The position numbers were made by a program, and so were the translations under genes. From Opisthocomus hoazin (taxonomy: Eukaryota; Chordata; Aves; Opisthocomiformes; Opisthocomidae): a stretch of 64,000 bases of DNA. The DNA lies in the NCBI RefSeq assembly GCF_030867145.1, contig NC_134433.1, positions 14,149,216 through 14,213,215 of the forward strand. Reading direction: 5' to 3'. The first letter of the stretch is position 1, and every line of letters starts with the position of its first letter. Under the pieces are notes generated by a model. That model did not search any database. It was not told the DNA's origin and saw only the letters and a list, made by a program, of their open reading frames with translations. Positions 1 through 32,345 of this stretch are shown piece by piece.

Positions 1-23833
<23,833 letters not shown>

Positions 23834-24392
23834 TCTTCATCTGAATTTTGCAAGACAGAAGTGAGGAAAAGGGATATTTCACTGCAGGACTAAGTTATAA
23901 TTCTTCTCAGTGCAAGTTGTTTGTGAAGGGGTATGAATCTTGTTACTTCCAGCAAATATTGTTTTGACTTGCGAGAGGGGCACCTGTCACCCTACTGTCT
24001 TTGAGTCACCGACTATGGGGGGCGCTTTAGAACGATGATCAGAAAGTGTATTATAACATTTTTAGTAGCAAAATTAACCATTTCTCCCCAGCCACAGTAT
24101 TTGTGAAGAGTAATGAGCCATAGTACCCAGTCATGGTTAATGAATATTAAAAGCATGGAGATGAGAAGAAACATGAGGAACAATAAGTTTCCAACCTATG
24201 GCTTCGGAACATCAAGATGTTCTTGTATTGGATTATAGTACCTAGTATTCAAAAATGCCTGCATCTCTTATTTATTGTAAGTTTTTAAATGTATAAATTG
24301 TCTTATATTTCTTAACCTCTTTTATAAAAATTTTCCTAGAAGGTTTATACTGCCTTCTTGCTTTAAAGCAATTGGTCTAAAATATATGTAAT

Positions 24393-24400
24393 CGTCTTAA
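24393..24400 (+). promoter_or_regulatory. MED13: 8-mer miR-208a seed match in MED13 3' UTR
   Basis: CGTCTTAA is the complete 8-mer target (positions 2-8 plus the A opposite position 1) for a microRNA whose 5' end is AUAAGACG, as recalled for miR-208a. MED13 is the established cardiac target of miR-208a in mouse. The match is exact; use in this species is inference. Confidence 0.5.
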
Positions 24401-24700
24401 TTAAAAGTTGCAGTAGGTTGCTTTTAGAGTATTATTTTTTTGTAAGGGGTGGGTGGGGACAGTAAATTTGTATTGTCTTGATGTACAGTTTAATGGGGAT
24501 AGAGGGGTTAATGTCCATACCATTGTGTGTGGGGGATTTACAGCTAAGCTGTAGTTGCAGAGTACATGTACAGTAATGAAGTTCACTGTGTTTATATAAA
24601 TTGAAAAGGTACCGGGTCTTACAGCATTTTATATCACACCTTTACAGAGTAACAATGGCAATATATAAGTGATATTGTAGGTGGTTTAACTTGTAGTGAG

Positions 24701-24715
24701 AATAAAATGAATAAA
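24701..24715 (+). terminator. MED13: MED13 poly(A) signals
   Basis: AATAAA occurs at 24701-24706 and again at 24710-24715, followed within about 20 bases by TGTGTT-type GU-rich sequence. This is a typical cleavage/polyadenylation site. Confidence 0.5.
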
Positions 24716-25947
24716 CTCTTCAGCTGAAGTTTGTGTTATGGTTCAGGGCTGTGGCTAGATTCTCAGATCTGTTTCCAGCAGACAAGTTTTAATAATGCAA
24801 GAATATCTACTGCGCATTGTCGTTACCTAGATATTCTTGGCACTGTGGTGACGTTTGCAATAAAACGTCAATCTGATGCGGAACACACGGAAAACTCTGA
24901 TCTTACTCCAAGTCTCCTGCATGGCTGAAATTTAGCCCAGCTCTAGCCATTTTACAAATGCAAAAATAGTCAATCTTGACTTTAAGATTGGTGTGTGTTT
25001 AACTAAAATGTGGTGTATATAGATTCTCAGTGAATTCTGGTATTCAGATTTTATTCCACTAGTAAAAAAACAGCACGAAACCCTGAACGTTTTCCTTTTT
25101 AATGTATTTTTGGCACCGTGGTGAAGGTCCCAAGTATCAGTGTATGGCCTTCCCCGTATCCCCTCCTCAGGCTCTGACTGGGGCATGTGCCAAGGAGGCT
25201 TAGCCCTCCCCAAGGAAGGGACCGACAAATCCCAAGGCTTTCGTAAACCTCTCCCTCTACCTACAGTCACCGTTTTTTCTCAGTAGTTTCCTTCCTTTCT
25301 CCTAGCACATGCCAAATGTCTGATGCTGCTCTAAAATAGCCCCTACGGGTGCTGAAGAGCAACTGCATATGCTTTTTCTGGTTCCTCATCTGACTGCCAG
25401 ATTAAAAACTTAACTCCTGCAGCGCTCACGTGAGCCTGTTACGATAACCCTTGTCCTGGGTCTTAATGCTGTCCGTCTCGCTGTTTTAAACCTGTAAAGG
25501 AGCAAGTTTTAAGATCCATTTGTGCACCTGCTGTGAATCCTCTGCAAGGAAGAACTTGCTTGCATTTACAAAACTTACTGTGTTAATGGAAGTCATGTTT
25601 CGTAAATGCAAAATACCTGCCTGAGATCATTTTTCATATGAATAGTCTCCTTGAATCATGTATATACGATATTAGCAACTTTTTTGGTTTTGTATAAAGA
25701 AGTTGTACAATTGGTGATGAAAATTTTCAGTCATTTCTTCAAAATAACATGAGTGCAATCAGAAGTGAGCATATTTTGATAAATAGAGTTAAAAACTGGG
25801 TCTGTCCATTCCTTTATCTCTAACGGTAACGCACCACTGATTAAACAGCACATTGTTGTCTTACAGAAGGTTTTTTCTCATTTGGCTGAGATTTTTGAAG
25901 TGGAAAAGTGCTCCTAAAACTGGAATTTGCAAAGTGTATGTCCTGTC

Positions 25948-25950
25948 TTT

Positions 25951-25988
<38 letters not shown>
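25948..25988. repeat. T23A18 palindrome
   Basis: Twenty-three T are followed directly by eighteen A, a perfect homopolymer inverted repeat. Possible causes are two tail-to-tail retroposon poly(A) tails, microsatellite expansion or an assembly artefact. Confidence 0.5.
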
Positions 25989-26451
25989 CACGCTTTGTTG
26001 CTAAGTGGTCACTTTTAACCCTGGCTCATTTAGCCAAGTTCCAAGGGCTGGGTTTTGGTGTGGCTTCCTTTGTGTTAAATCTGCCTTGTATTCATAAAGG
26101 TAAGTGACTCAGCTGTCATTGGTGTAACCCTGTTCTGTTACCTGGACCACAGCCTGCCCTCCCAACCTCTCCAGCTGTGTGCAAGCTGCCAGCTTCCCAC
26201 TGCCCCCCCTACCCCCCAATGCAGTTAAAGTAAATTATAATATTGTAACCACTAGAAAAGATTAGGAGGGCCATTTCTGGAGTGATAGTCACAGCCGGCA
26301 ATGTACATATAAGACTTGCCAGCACCATGGAGCCAACTACTACATTGGGCATACTTTTTTTTGTTCGATACTTTCATTTAACTATTTTAAGCACACATAA
26401 TAGCTGGTTTATAAATAAACTTGTCACAATCCAATAACTGGGGTTCTTTAG

Positions 26452-26608
26452 CAAGTACAAGCTTAAATATTTGAAAAATCTCAGCTCTAGCTTTTCAAAT
26501 GGTCTTCAAGAAAATGTTGTTCCTGGCAGTGCTCTGTTAAGTAGCAGTGGAGGTTTACCTCCTCCTAAATATCCAATGAAAGAAGAATCCGAGAGCCTTC
26601 CATTAAAA
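26452..26608 (+). other. Exon-like orphan reading frame
   Basis: An open frame of about 52 codons sits between an acceptor-like TTCTTTAG (ending 26451) and a donor-like GTATGT (from 26609). The peptide looks protein-like (SSFSNGLQENVVPGSALL, GGLPPPKYPMKEESE) but I recognise no family. It could be an alternative exon, a relic of a retrocopy, or chance. Confidence 0.5.
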
Positions 26609-27519
26609 GTATGTATTTTAACCGAGCTATTACTGTGTTTAAGCCATTTAGTCACCTTTGACTCACCACTGTTTGAATTAGACTTCTGACAACCCTGTTG
26701 CTACACCAGCAGCCCACCAATTGTACTTGCAAACAACCCTCATGTTTTAAAGTAGCTGTAACATTTAGATCTTTCTAACATTTCCTCAAATAATTAAAGA
26801 TAAATGAATTTATATTTAAATCCTCAGCTATGTTCTTAGCTGTCAGTTACGGTGCAGATTATTGTATTTCTATATTTACCTCCGTTGGTAATTTTAACTT
26901 CATGTGTTGCTATGAAGACTTGCAGATGTCTTTAATCAAGCACTATTTGTTAATACTGTAGTATCAAAATATTATGTCGCATTATTTTAAAGCTTTCAAA
27001 AATAAGAGTAAAATGTTTTAAAAAAAATATATATATGCTGTTGCACCCGCTCCTTTGCTGCGCAGCAGCCTGGCACAGCACATCAGGCGGGTTGGCAGCG
27101 GTGCTGCGTAAGCTGTGGTCTGCACGGGATTTCTTTGGGGCGTTGGTCGATGAGGTGACCCTGTCTGGCATTACCGTCCCCGCACCCTCAGCCTGCGGCG
27201 GGTCTCTCTGTTCTGGTGAAGGACCCAGGACCCTGCTTTGCCCTCCAAGGGGTGTCTGTTGCTGTCTGTGGGTGTGCTTTTCCTTTTCAGTGGTGTAAAG
27301 CTGACTTCACCCTAGAATCGGATTTGGGACCTGCCGCTCTCCTCAGGGTCGCTTTCCCAGGAGGGAACTGGAGGCGAGGCCCCTGCCCTGGCCTCCCGCC
27401 GCGGTGTTTATCGTGATGCACACACGCAGTGATGGAAGCGATGACGGAACAAACACTATTGCTGCCGAATGCCATAAACAGAGTTGCACAAATTGGGACT
27501 GAGGAAATGAAAAAGGTTT

Positions 27520-27523
27520 ATAC
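27520..27523. repeat. Target-site duplication, left copy (ATAC)
   Basis: ATAC directly precedes the first base of the provirus (TGTGAG at 27524) and recurs at 31897-31900. Four bases is the duplication length made by gammaretroviral integrases. Confidence 0.5.
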
Positions 27524-28034
27524 TGTGAGAAACGCGTTCGCAAGGACACTTTAGAGGCGGATTTAAAAGTTTTGTGAAGTAAAGAAGTTCATTCAGCGCA
27601 GCGCTGGGTGCACCTGGGCAGTGGGCACCCCTGGAAAGTCCCTTGGGCTTTTATAGTTTAGTTCATGATTACATCAAAGCCATTTACACAATGAAAGTCC
27701 CACCCCCAAAGTTTCTACATTCCCAAAGTTTCTTCATATTGTGACATGTTGTGCAATTCTCTCCTGGAGCAGGCGCAGCTTCTTCGTGGGGATCCGCTGG
27801 TGGTCGTTCTCCCCCTCAACTCTGAGAATTCGGTTCACTAATGGTCATTTGGCGGTGGCTGGCGCATGCTCCCACCTTAGTTCTTTTTGCTGACCTTTCA
27901 GTTCCTTTGTTCATGTCGATTTCAACATTGCTTGCCAAGCCGTGATATCCTGTATTTACTCAAGGTTACATTTGTTACATCGTGTATGTTAATGCTTAAA
28001 CAAGTTTCGTCCCTTCATAGACAAATTTCTCACA
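27524..28034 (-). repeat. 3' LTR of the provirus
   Basis: Read on the - strand it starts TGTGAGAAATTTG at 28034 and ends CGCGTTTCTCACA at 27524, with 9-bp inverted ends. It has a TATA box at 27649-27655 and lies directly after a polypurine tract. It is 511 bp, a normal gammaretroviral LTR length. Confidence 0.5.
27649..27655 (-). promoter_or_regulatory. LTR TATA box
   Basis: Reads CTATAAAAGCCC on the - strand (core 27649-27655), about 125 bases before the LTR end. If active, it would drive transcription leftwards, antisense to the MED13 3' end. Confidence 0.5.
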
Positions 28035-28035
28035 A

Positions 28036-28050
28036 TTCCACCCTTTTTCT
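28036..28050 (-). other. Polypurine tract
   Basis: On the - strand AGAAAAAGGGTGGAA lies one base before the 3' LTR start. It is the plus-strand primer site expected here in a retrovirus and fixes the LTR boundary. Confidence 0.5.
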
Positions 28051-28188
28051 CTTATTCCTTATCTTTGTTTAAGCATACATTTCAAGTCACTACGGTATCA
28101 TATTATACTCATTTCCTTTTTGTCTTTCGAATCCTTTCCAATTTCTGCAGTAGCAGCCTCATTGGAATCAGTATTTGTACTGGGAGTT

Positions 28189-28860
28189 TTATGTCTTATC
28201 ACCATTATTTGGGGGGGGCTTTTGTCTACTTGTAGCCAATTTTGGGTTAACTGGCATCGTAGTAAGTTGCATGCCTTCTGTTACTGCAGAAATTAATGGT
28301 ATAAAACAAGGTCTCAAACATGGCAAAAACAATAATCCAGCCAGGGCACATAGTAGGAAGAATCCCACATAATAGGAAGAATCCCACGTTCTTCCCCAGG
28401 CCCCTCCCATTAATCCTTCCCACTAATTAGCATTAAGCATTGAATTCCATTTCTGAACAGGTACAGGAGCTAGTTTCTTAATATTTTGTGCAGTATCTCT
28501 TACAGTCTTTTCATTATCATCAAGCTTGTGACAACACTCAGAAGTACTGCATTTTCCACATACTCTCCGTCTTCGGCCAAAAGATAATCAAGAGCTGATC
28601 TACTCGGAAGAAGCACACTTCTCATTTGGGTCTGTTGTTCTGCCAATAATTCTAAAGCTGGAGCTGTTTGATTAGTTATCAGTTCTAATACAGCTTGCAG
28701 CCTGATTATTCAGCATATATACTGGGGTCCTATAGCCCCAACTCCCGTCCTAGTACCAGGAATCTATTCGTTGGATAGTCTGTGGAGCTTGTTCTTTTTG
28801 GTATGGTTATACCAATTACAGCCGGGCCCATCGTGAACCTCATGGTGCCAAGGTCTGGTA
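28189..28860 (-). pseudogene. env remnant: TM subunit only, frame-broken
   Basis: The readable part is the transmembrane subunit: a Leu/Gln-rich heptad region (about 28560-28700), a cysteine cluster ending in CC, and a final open frame 28189-28410 with a hydrophobic membrane span and a short tail. A frame break lies next to the cysteine cluster near 28560-28580 and stops occur upstream. About 180 bases before the TM part match neither a full surface subunit nor a signal peptide, so SU is essentially deleted. Membrane fusion function is lost. It is called env from position and TM architecture. Confidence 0.5.
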
Positions 28861-28879
28861 CAGCTTGTATCTCCACCAC

Positions 28880-29740
28880 TCAACACCAACAAGCAGTGGA
28901 GCAGTCTCTCCTTGGTGGCAGATACAGAACTGATCCAGTCACGCCCTTGGCACTTTCCCCTAGGATCTGACTGTATCTGTTAGTTCCTCGGCTTTTCTTC
29001 CTTAGGGCTAGCTCATGGTGAGTGGTACAGTATCTCCAAATCCCTTCTAACTTCTCAAATTTACAGTCAAATTCAAGTTTAGTGGATTGTGGAATCTGTC
29101 CCTTCTCCCTTAATTTCTGCAACGTCTGAGAAACAGTTCGTACATTTTGATTAATGTACTCATTTCCATATTTCCAGTCTATGGGTTGTACATTAGCACT
29201 CAGATAGGGGAGACCAAACAACTGCTCATAGGGAGCGATTCCCACGTCTCTTCGTGGGGCCGTTCGTATTCTTAACAACGCTAAGGGTAGACACTTCGTC
29301 CAGGGCATCCTAGTTTCAGCCTTTAGTTACTTGATTCTTCAGGGTTGATTCATCCTCTCTACTCTAACGGAACTTTGAGGATGCCATGGAGTATGGTGCT
29401 CCCATTTCATTCCAGTTTTTCTGCTATATTTTGAATGATCCAAAATGTAAAGTGGGTTTTGTGATCTGAGTCGACATTTAAACAGATCCCGAACCGCGGG
29501 ATTATTTGTTCCAACCATATTTTTACTACACTGTTTGCAGTAGCTCTGATTACTGGAAATGCCTCCACCCAGTGGGGAAGGTGATCTACAATTACCAGCA
29601 GGTAATTTCCATTTCTGTACCAGCGGGAATTCTGTAAAGTCCACTTGGATAGGTGGAATGGTTTTATTGCTAACTCTCCACCTCCTAGGTTAGATTTTCT
29701 CATTACTTTCTTACTTACTCTTTGGCAGGTCATACAGTCG
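28880..29740 (-). pseudogene. pol remnant: integrase
   Basis: On the - strand two overlapping frames (29733-29407 and 29644-29339) carry the catalytic core and a third (29308-28880) carries the C-terminal part. The acidic residues of the D,D-35-E site are split between frames: DFTE and the VERMN glutamate in one, the second aspartate (SDHKTHF) in the other, so at least one frameshift lies inside the core. In the second-aspartate motif the usual DNG is changed. The C-terminal part begins with the conserved PWTK and ALLRIRTAPR. Inactive. Confidence 0.5.
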
Positions 29741-29938
29741 CTGTAATTTGTTTAGCAACTGTATAAATCCCTATGCATCTGAGCACCCTGAGAAAGTGGT
29801 CACGTAATGCCTGAGTTCCCCAGTGGCTACTCTCATGCAATTGTGCTAATATTTCCTGAGCTAACTCTTTGTCTACCATTTGTCTCCCATCTGGGAGAAT
29901 CCATTTTCCCTCTTCTGTCTCCTTTCCTCCTGTCTGCC

Positions 29939-30446
29939 TTATTTGTTCTTTTCCTTCTCCAGGAATCTTGGGATTTGTCTTGGTTTCTCAACCCATGGTA
30001 TTAAAGCGTATACTTTTGTATTCCTTTCTTGCGCAGCCTTTTTAGCTTCTTGATCTGCCCTTTGGTTTCCCCGGGCCTCCCGTGTTTCCCCTTTTTGGTG
30101 TCCTCGAACATGTACCACAGCGATTTCTAATGGTTTTTGAAGAGCAGTCAAAATGTCAGTTGTTAACTGCTCATGTAAAAGTTCCTTCCCTTTTGGAGTA
30201 GTCATTGCCCTTTCTATCCATATTTTCCCCAAAGTATGTACAACACCCCATGCATATTTAAAATCCGTACATATAGTACCTGATTTCCCGACTAGGTATT
30301 CCAGTGCCTTCTTTAAAGCATGTAATTCACAGGCCTGAGCAGACCAGTCCTGTGGAAGGGACCCACTTTCTATTAGTCTTTCTGTTTGACCATCTACTAC
30401 TGCGTATCCACTATACCGCATTCCATCCTTACAATATGATCAGCCA
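29939..30446 (-). pseudogene. pol remnant: RNase H
   Basis: An open frame of about 160 codons (30421-29939) keeps the RNase H order: glutamate in AQACELHAL, aspartate in CTDFKYAWGV and the late aspartate in GNQRADQEA, plus HVRGHQKG. The segment with the first aspartate lies just upstream and is interrupted by an in-frame TGA near 30440. Cleaving RNA in RNA-DNA hybrids was its role; it is broken here. Confidence 0.5.
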
Positions 30447-31060
30447 TCAGTGAAAAGATACTCCCCTTCTTCGAGTGGGCTTTCTTCTGTCTACCCTCAT
30501 CTTTGTCTGATAGTCTGTGATCTCTAGGCAATCATGTTCTTGCTCTGAGGGGTCTGCCCGATACAAAAATTGAGAGGGATTCAGTGCCTTATCCGTGCGA
30601 AGCACCAAATCATCTTTTTCCATCAGTATTGTCTCATATTTCAAAATCCTTGAATCTGTCATCCACTGTCCAGACCTTTGTGTTAATATTGTTCGGAATG
30701 TGTGAGGCGTATAAACCATTAGATGTCCCCCAAAGGTAAGTTTTGAACCTTCTTCTACTAAAATTCCTGTAGCGGCTACTACTTGAAGGCATATAGGCCA
30801 TCCTCTACAACCGGGATCCATTAATTTAGAGAGAAATGCCACAAGTTTACAATGTCCTCCTCTTTCTTGCATTAATAACTCGTGTAATACCTTCCTCTGT
30901 ATTCACGTAAAAGTAGATTTCCTTCTTTAAGTCTGGGAGGGTCAATAGTGGAGCCTTGACGAGCTTAGACTTAAGTTCTTTGAATTTTTCATTCTCCTCT
31001 GTAGTCCACTCTACATCTTCCTTTCCTAATAATTTTTGTACAGAAACTGTACAGCCTGAG
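30447..31060 (-). pseudogene. pol remnant: reverse transcriptase 3' part
   Basis: Two frames (31119-30847 and 30872-30447) match the thumb/connection part of gammaretroviral reverse transcriptase, recognised by an FKELKSKLVKAPLLTLPDL-type run, a VAFLSK-type run and a YTPH motif. The finger and palm domains with the YxDD active site are absent. The two frames are offset near 30860, so a frameshift is present as well. Confidence 0.5.
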
Positions 31061-31231
31061 TGGGCTGCAGGGAGGAGAAGGGGCTGTAGCATGTCTTCCC
31101 CCATTTTCATTATTACCATAGTTTTGTGGAGGGTGATAAGGGGGTGGATTGATCCATGGGAGAGGGTCTAAAGGATCCCACCCTGGTTCAGTTTTTTTTC
31201 CTGTCTTTTTCTTCTTTTTCCCCCTTTTCAT
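30989..31231 (-). pseudogene. gag remnant with PPPY late domain
   Basis: A short frame starts with a lysine-rich run and contains WDPLDPLPWINPPPY. PPPY is the late-domain motif that recruits NEDD4-type ligases for budding in gammaretroviruses. Capsid and nucleocapsid are missing: within about 40-60 bases the sequence becomes reverse transcriptase in another frame. Confidence 0.5.
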
Positions 31232-31826
31232 TTAGCTTAAAAACCCTCCATGCTCCCGTCGTCCAGCAAGAAGCACGCTCGCCTTCTTCCCGGCTGGGAG
31301 GTTCCCCGGCGTTCACGGATTCACTCAGAGCCTGGCCCCCCCAAGTTGGGTGACCAGTACAAACCTTTACAGCCCCTCCGCTCGCATTCGCTCCCTACTC
31401 CAAGCGCACACGCAATGATTTACCGTCTCACTTTTGTCTTTTCCTCCAGCAGTCCCCCACCGACCCCCCCCCCTCTTTCAGCATCCCCCTGACAGGACTG
31501 TCCGGAGGAGTTCCCGCCATGCCCCTGTCCTTCCCTTCTCCCTTGGAGCCTTTCCTCCTTCCCGACCCCGTTTTCCTCAAGGAAGCCGCCCACTCCCCGC
31601 CCGCTCCCTCATCCAGCCCCCCCCTCGCAGCCCTTCGCCTTCTCACCGGGCCCGGCGCGCAGCTTCTCGCGGCGGCGGCGGTTCTTCTCCCCGGTACCGG
31701 GTCCCTTCCCCTCAGCCCGCCCCGCCTGCCAGGGCCCCCTCAGTCGCCACCCGCCGGCAGAGGCACCGCGCGCGCGCTGCCGTCGCCCCCTCCCTCAGCC
31801 GAGCGCGGGACCCCGGCGAGCCCCCG
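31232..31826 (-). other. Proviral leader / possible primer-binding site
   Basis: A GC-rich stretch of about 600 bases with no clear protein. On the - strand 31826-31810 resembles a proline-tRNA primer site (GGGGGCTCG followed by CCGGGG, one base short). The distance to the gag start fits a gammaretroviral leader. Because the region is a CpG island, the primer-site match could be chance. Confidence 0.5.
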
Positions 31827-31896
31827 GCCGCCAGAAACGCGCCCACACCGACCCCTCAGAGCCGGATTTAAAATATTTGTGAGCGCGTTTCTCACA
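31827..31896 (-). repeat. 5' LTR remnant
   Basis: Starts TGTGAGAAACGCG at 31896 (- strand) and then resembles the U5 region of the 3' LTR (CTCACAAATATTTTAAATCC against TTCACAAAACTTTTAAATCC), ending in a CGCGTTTCT run. U3 and R are absent, so no promoter remains at this end. Confidence 0.5.
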
Positions 31897-31900
31897 ATAC
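31897..31900. repeat. Target-site duplication, right copy (ATAC)
   Basis: Exact repeat of 27520-27523 directly after the last proviral base; it closes the insertion. Confidence 0.5.
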
Positions 31901-32052
31901 TTTAAAAAAAATAAATAAAATTTCAAACGGGATAAATTACTGACGCAGCCCTGACGGCGGCGCCTCACGACCTCGCTTCCCGCGCCTGGCCGGCCGTGAC
32001 GCGCTCGCGCCGCGCCGGAAGTGGAGGGCGGCGGCCGTGACGGGGAGCCGCC
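31901..32052 (+). promoter_or_regulatory. INTS2: INTS2 promoter and 5' UTR
   Basis: A GC-rich, TATA-less stretch between the provirus and the INTS2 start codon. CCGGAAGTG at 32015-32023 is a strong ETS/GABPA-type site, and GCCGCCATGGC at the start codon is both a perfect Kozak context and a YY1-like motif. The transcription start is probably within about 31980-32045 (inference). CpG density stays high through exon 1 and the start of intron 1. Confidence 0.5.
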
Positions 32053-32345
32053 ATGGCGGAGTGCTCCGGCCTGCAGTTTGTCAGCCCCTACGCCTTCGAG
32101 GCCATGCAGAAGGTGGACGTGGTGCGCCTGGCCGCGCTGAGCGACCCCGAACTGCGGCTGCTGCTGCCCTGCCTGGTGCGCATGGCCCTCTGCGCCCCCG
32201 CCGACCAGAGCCAGAGCTGGGCGCAGGACAAGAAGCTCATCCTGCGGCTCCTCTCGGGCGTGGAGGCCGTCAACTCCATCGTGGCCCTGCTCTCCGTCGA
32301 CTTCCACGCCCTGGAGCAGGACGCCAGCAAGGAGCAGCAGCTCCG
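32053..32345 (+). CDS. INTS2: INTS2 exon 1
   Basis: Contains the start codon and LAALSDPELRLLLPCLVRMA, ILRLLSGVEAVNSIVALLSV. It is very GC-rich and ends in a split Arg codon before GTAACG. Confidence 0.5.

Larger units (their letters stand above)
23834..24735 (+). other. MED13: MED13 3' UTR (proximal form)
   Basis: Follows the stop codon and ends just after clustered AATAAA signals at 24701 and 24710. It is AT-rich and non-coding. Mammalian MED13 has a longer 3' UTR (recalled), and another AATAAA at 26414-26419 would allow a 2.6-kb form; the sequence alone cannot decide. Confidence 0.5.
24736..27519. other. MED13-INTS2 spacer before the provirus
   Basis: No gene is recognised. It may contain a distal MED13 3' UTR (AATAAA at 26414-26419). 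It holds a T23A18 palindrome at 25948-25988 and an exon-like open frame at 26452-26608. From about 27030 it becomes GC-richer. Confidence 0.5.
27524..31896 (-). mobile_element. Endogenous gammaretrovirus-like provirus, defective
   Basis: This is a 4373-bp provirus in antisense orientation to the host genes. Seen directly: ATAC duplications on both sides; outer ends that are perfect 13-bp inverted repeats beginning TG and ending CA; a 511-bp 3' LTR preceded by a polypurine tract; and, in retroviral order on the - strand, a gag remnant with a PPPY late-domain motif, the reverse transcriptase connection, RNase H, integrase and env TM. Intact class I proviruses are about 8-9 kb, so about half is missing: most of gag, protease and the 5' part of reverse transcriptase, and env SU. 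The remaining frames carry stops and shifts, so it is not functional. The 5' LTR is reduced to about 70 bases. Type (class I/gamma) follows from the pol similarity, 4-bp duplication and a proline-tRNA-like primer site; the named avian family was not determined. Confidence 0.5.

Noticed and set aside
24932-25270. 112-codon - strand open frame downstream of MED13
   Set aside because: No family resemblance, no initiation or splice context, and it lies in possible MED13 3' UTR.
26414-26419. AATAAA as the main MED13 poly(A) signal
   Set aside because: Kept only as a possible distal site; the clustered signals at 24701-24715 have better context and nothing in the sequence proves the longer form.
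28034-31231. Possible domesticated (exapted) env or gag gene
   Set aside because: Every retroviral frame is truncated or interrupted and lacks essential parts, so no intact product can be made.
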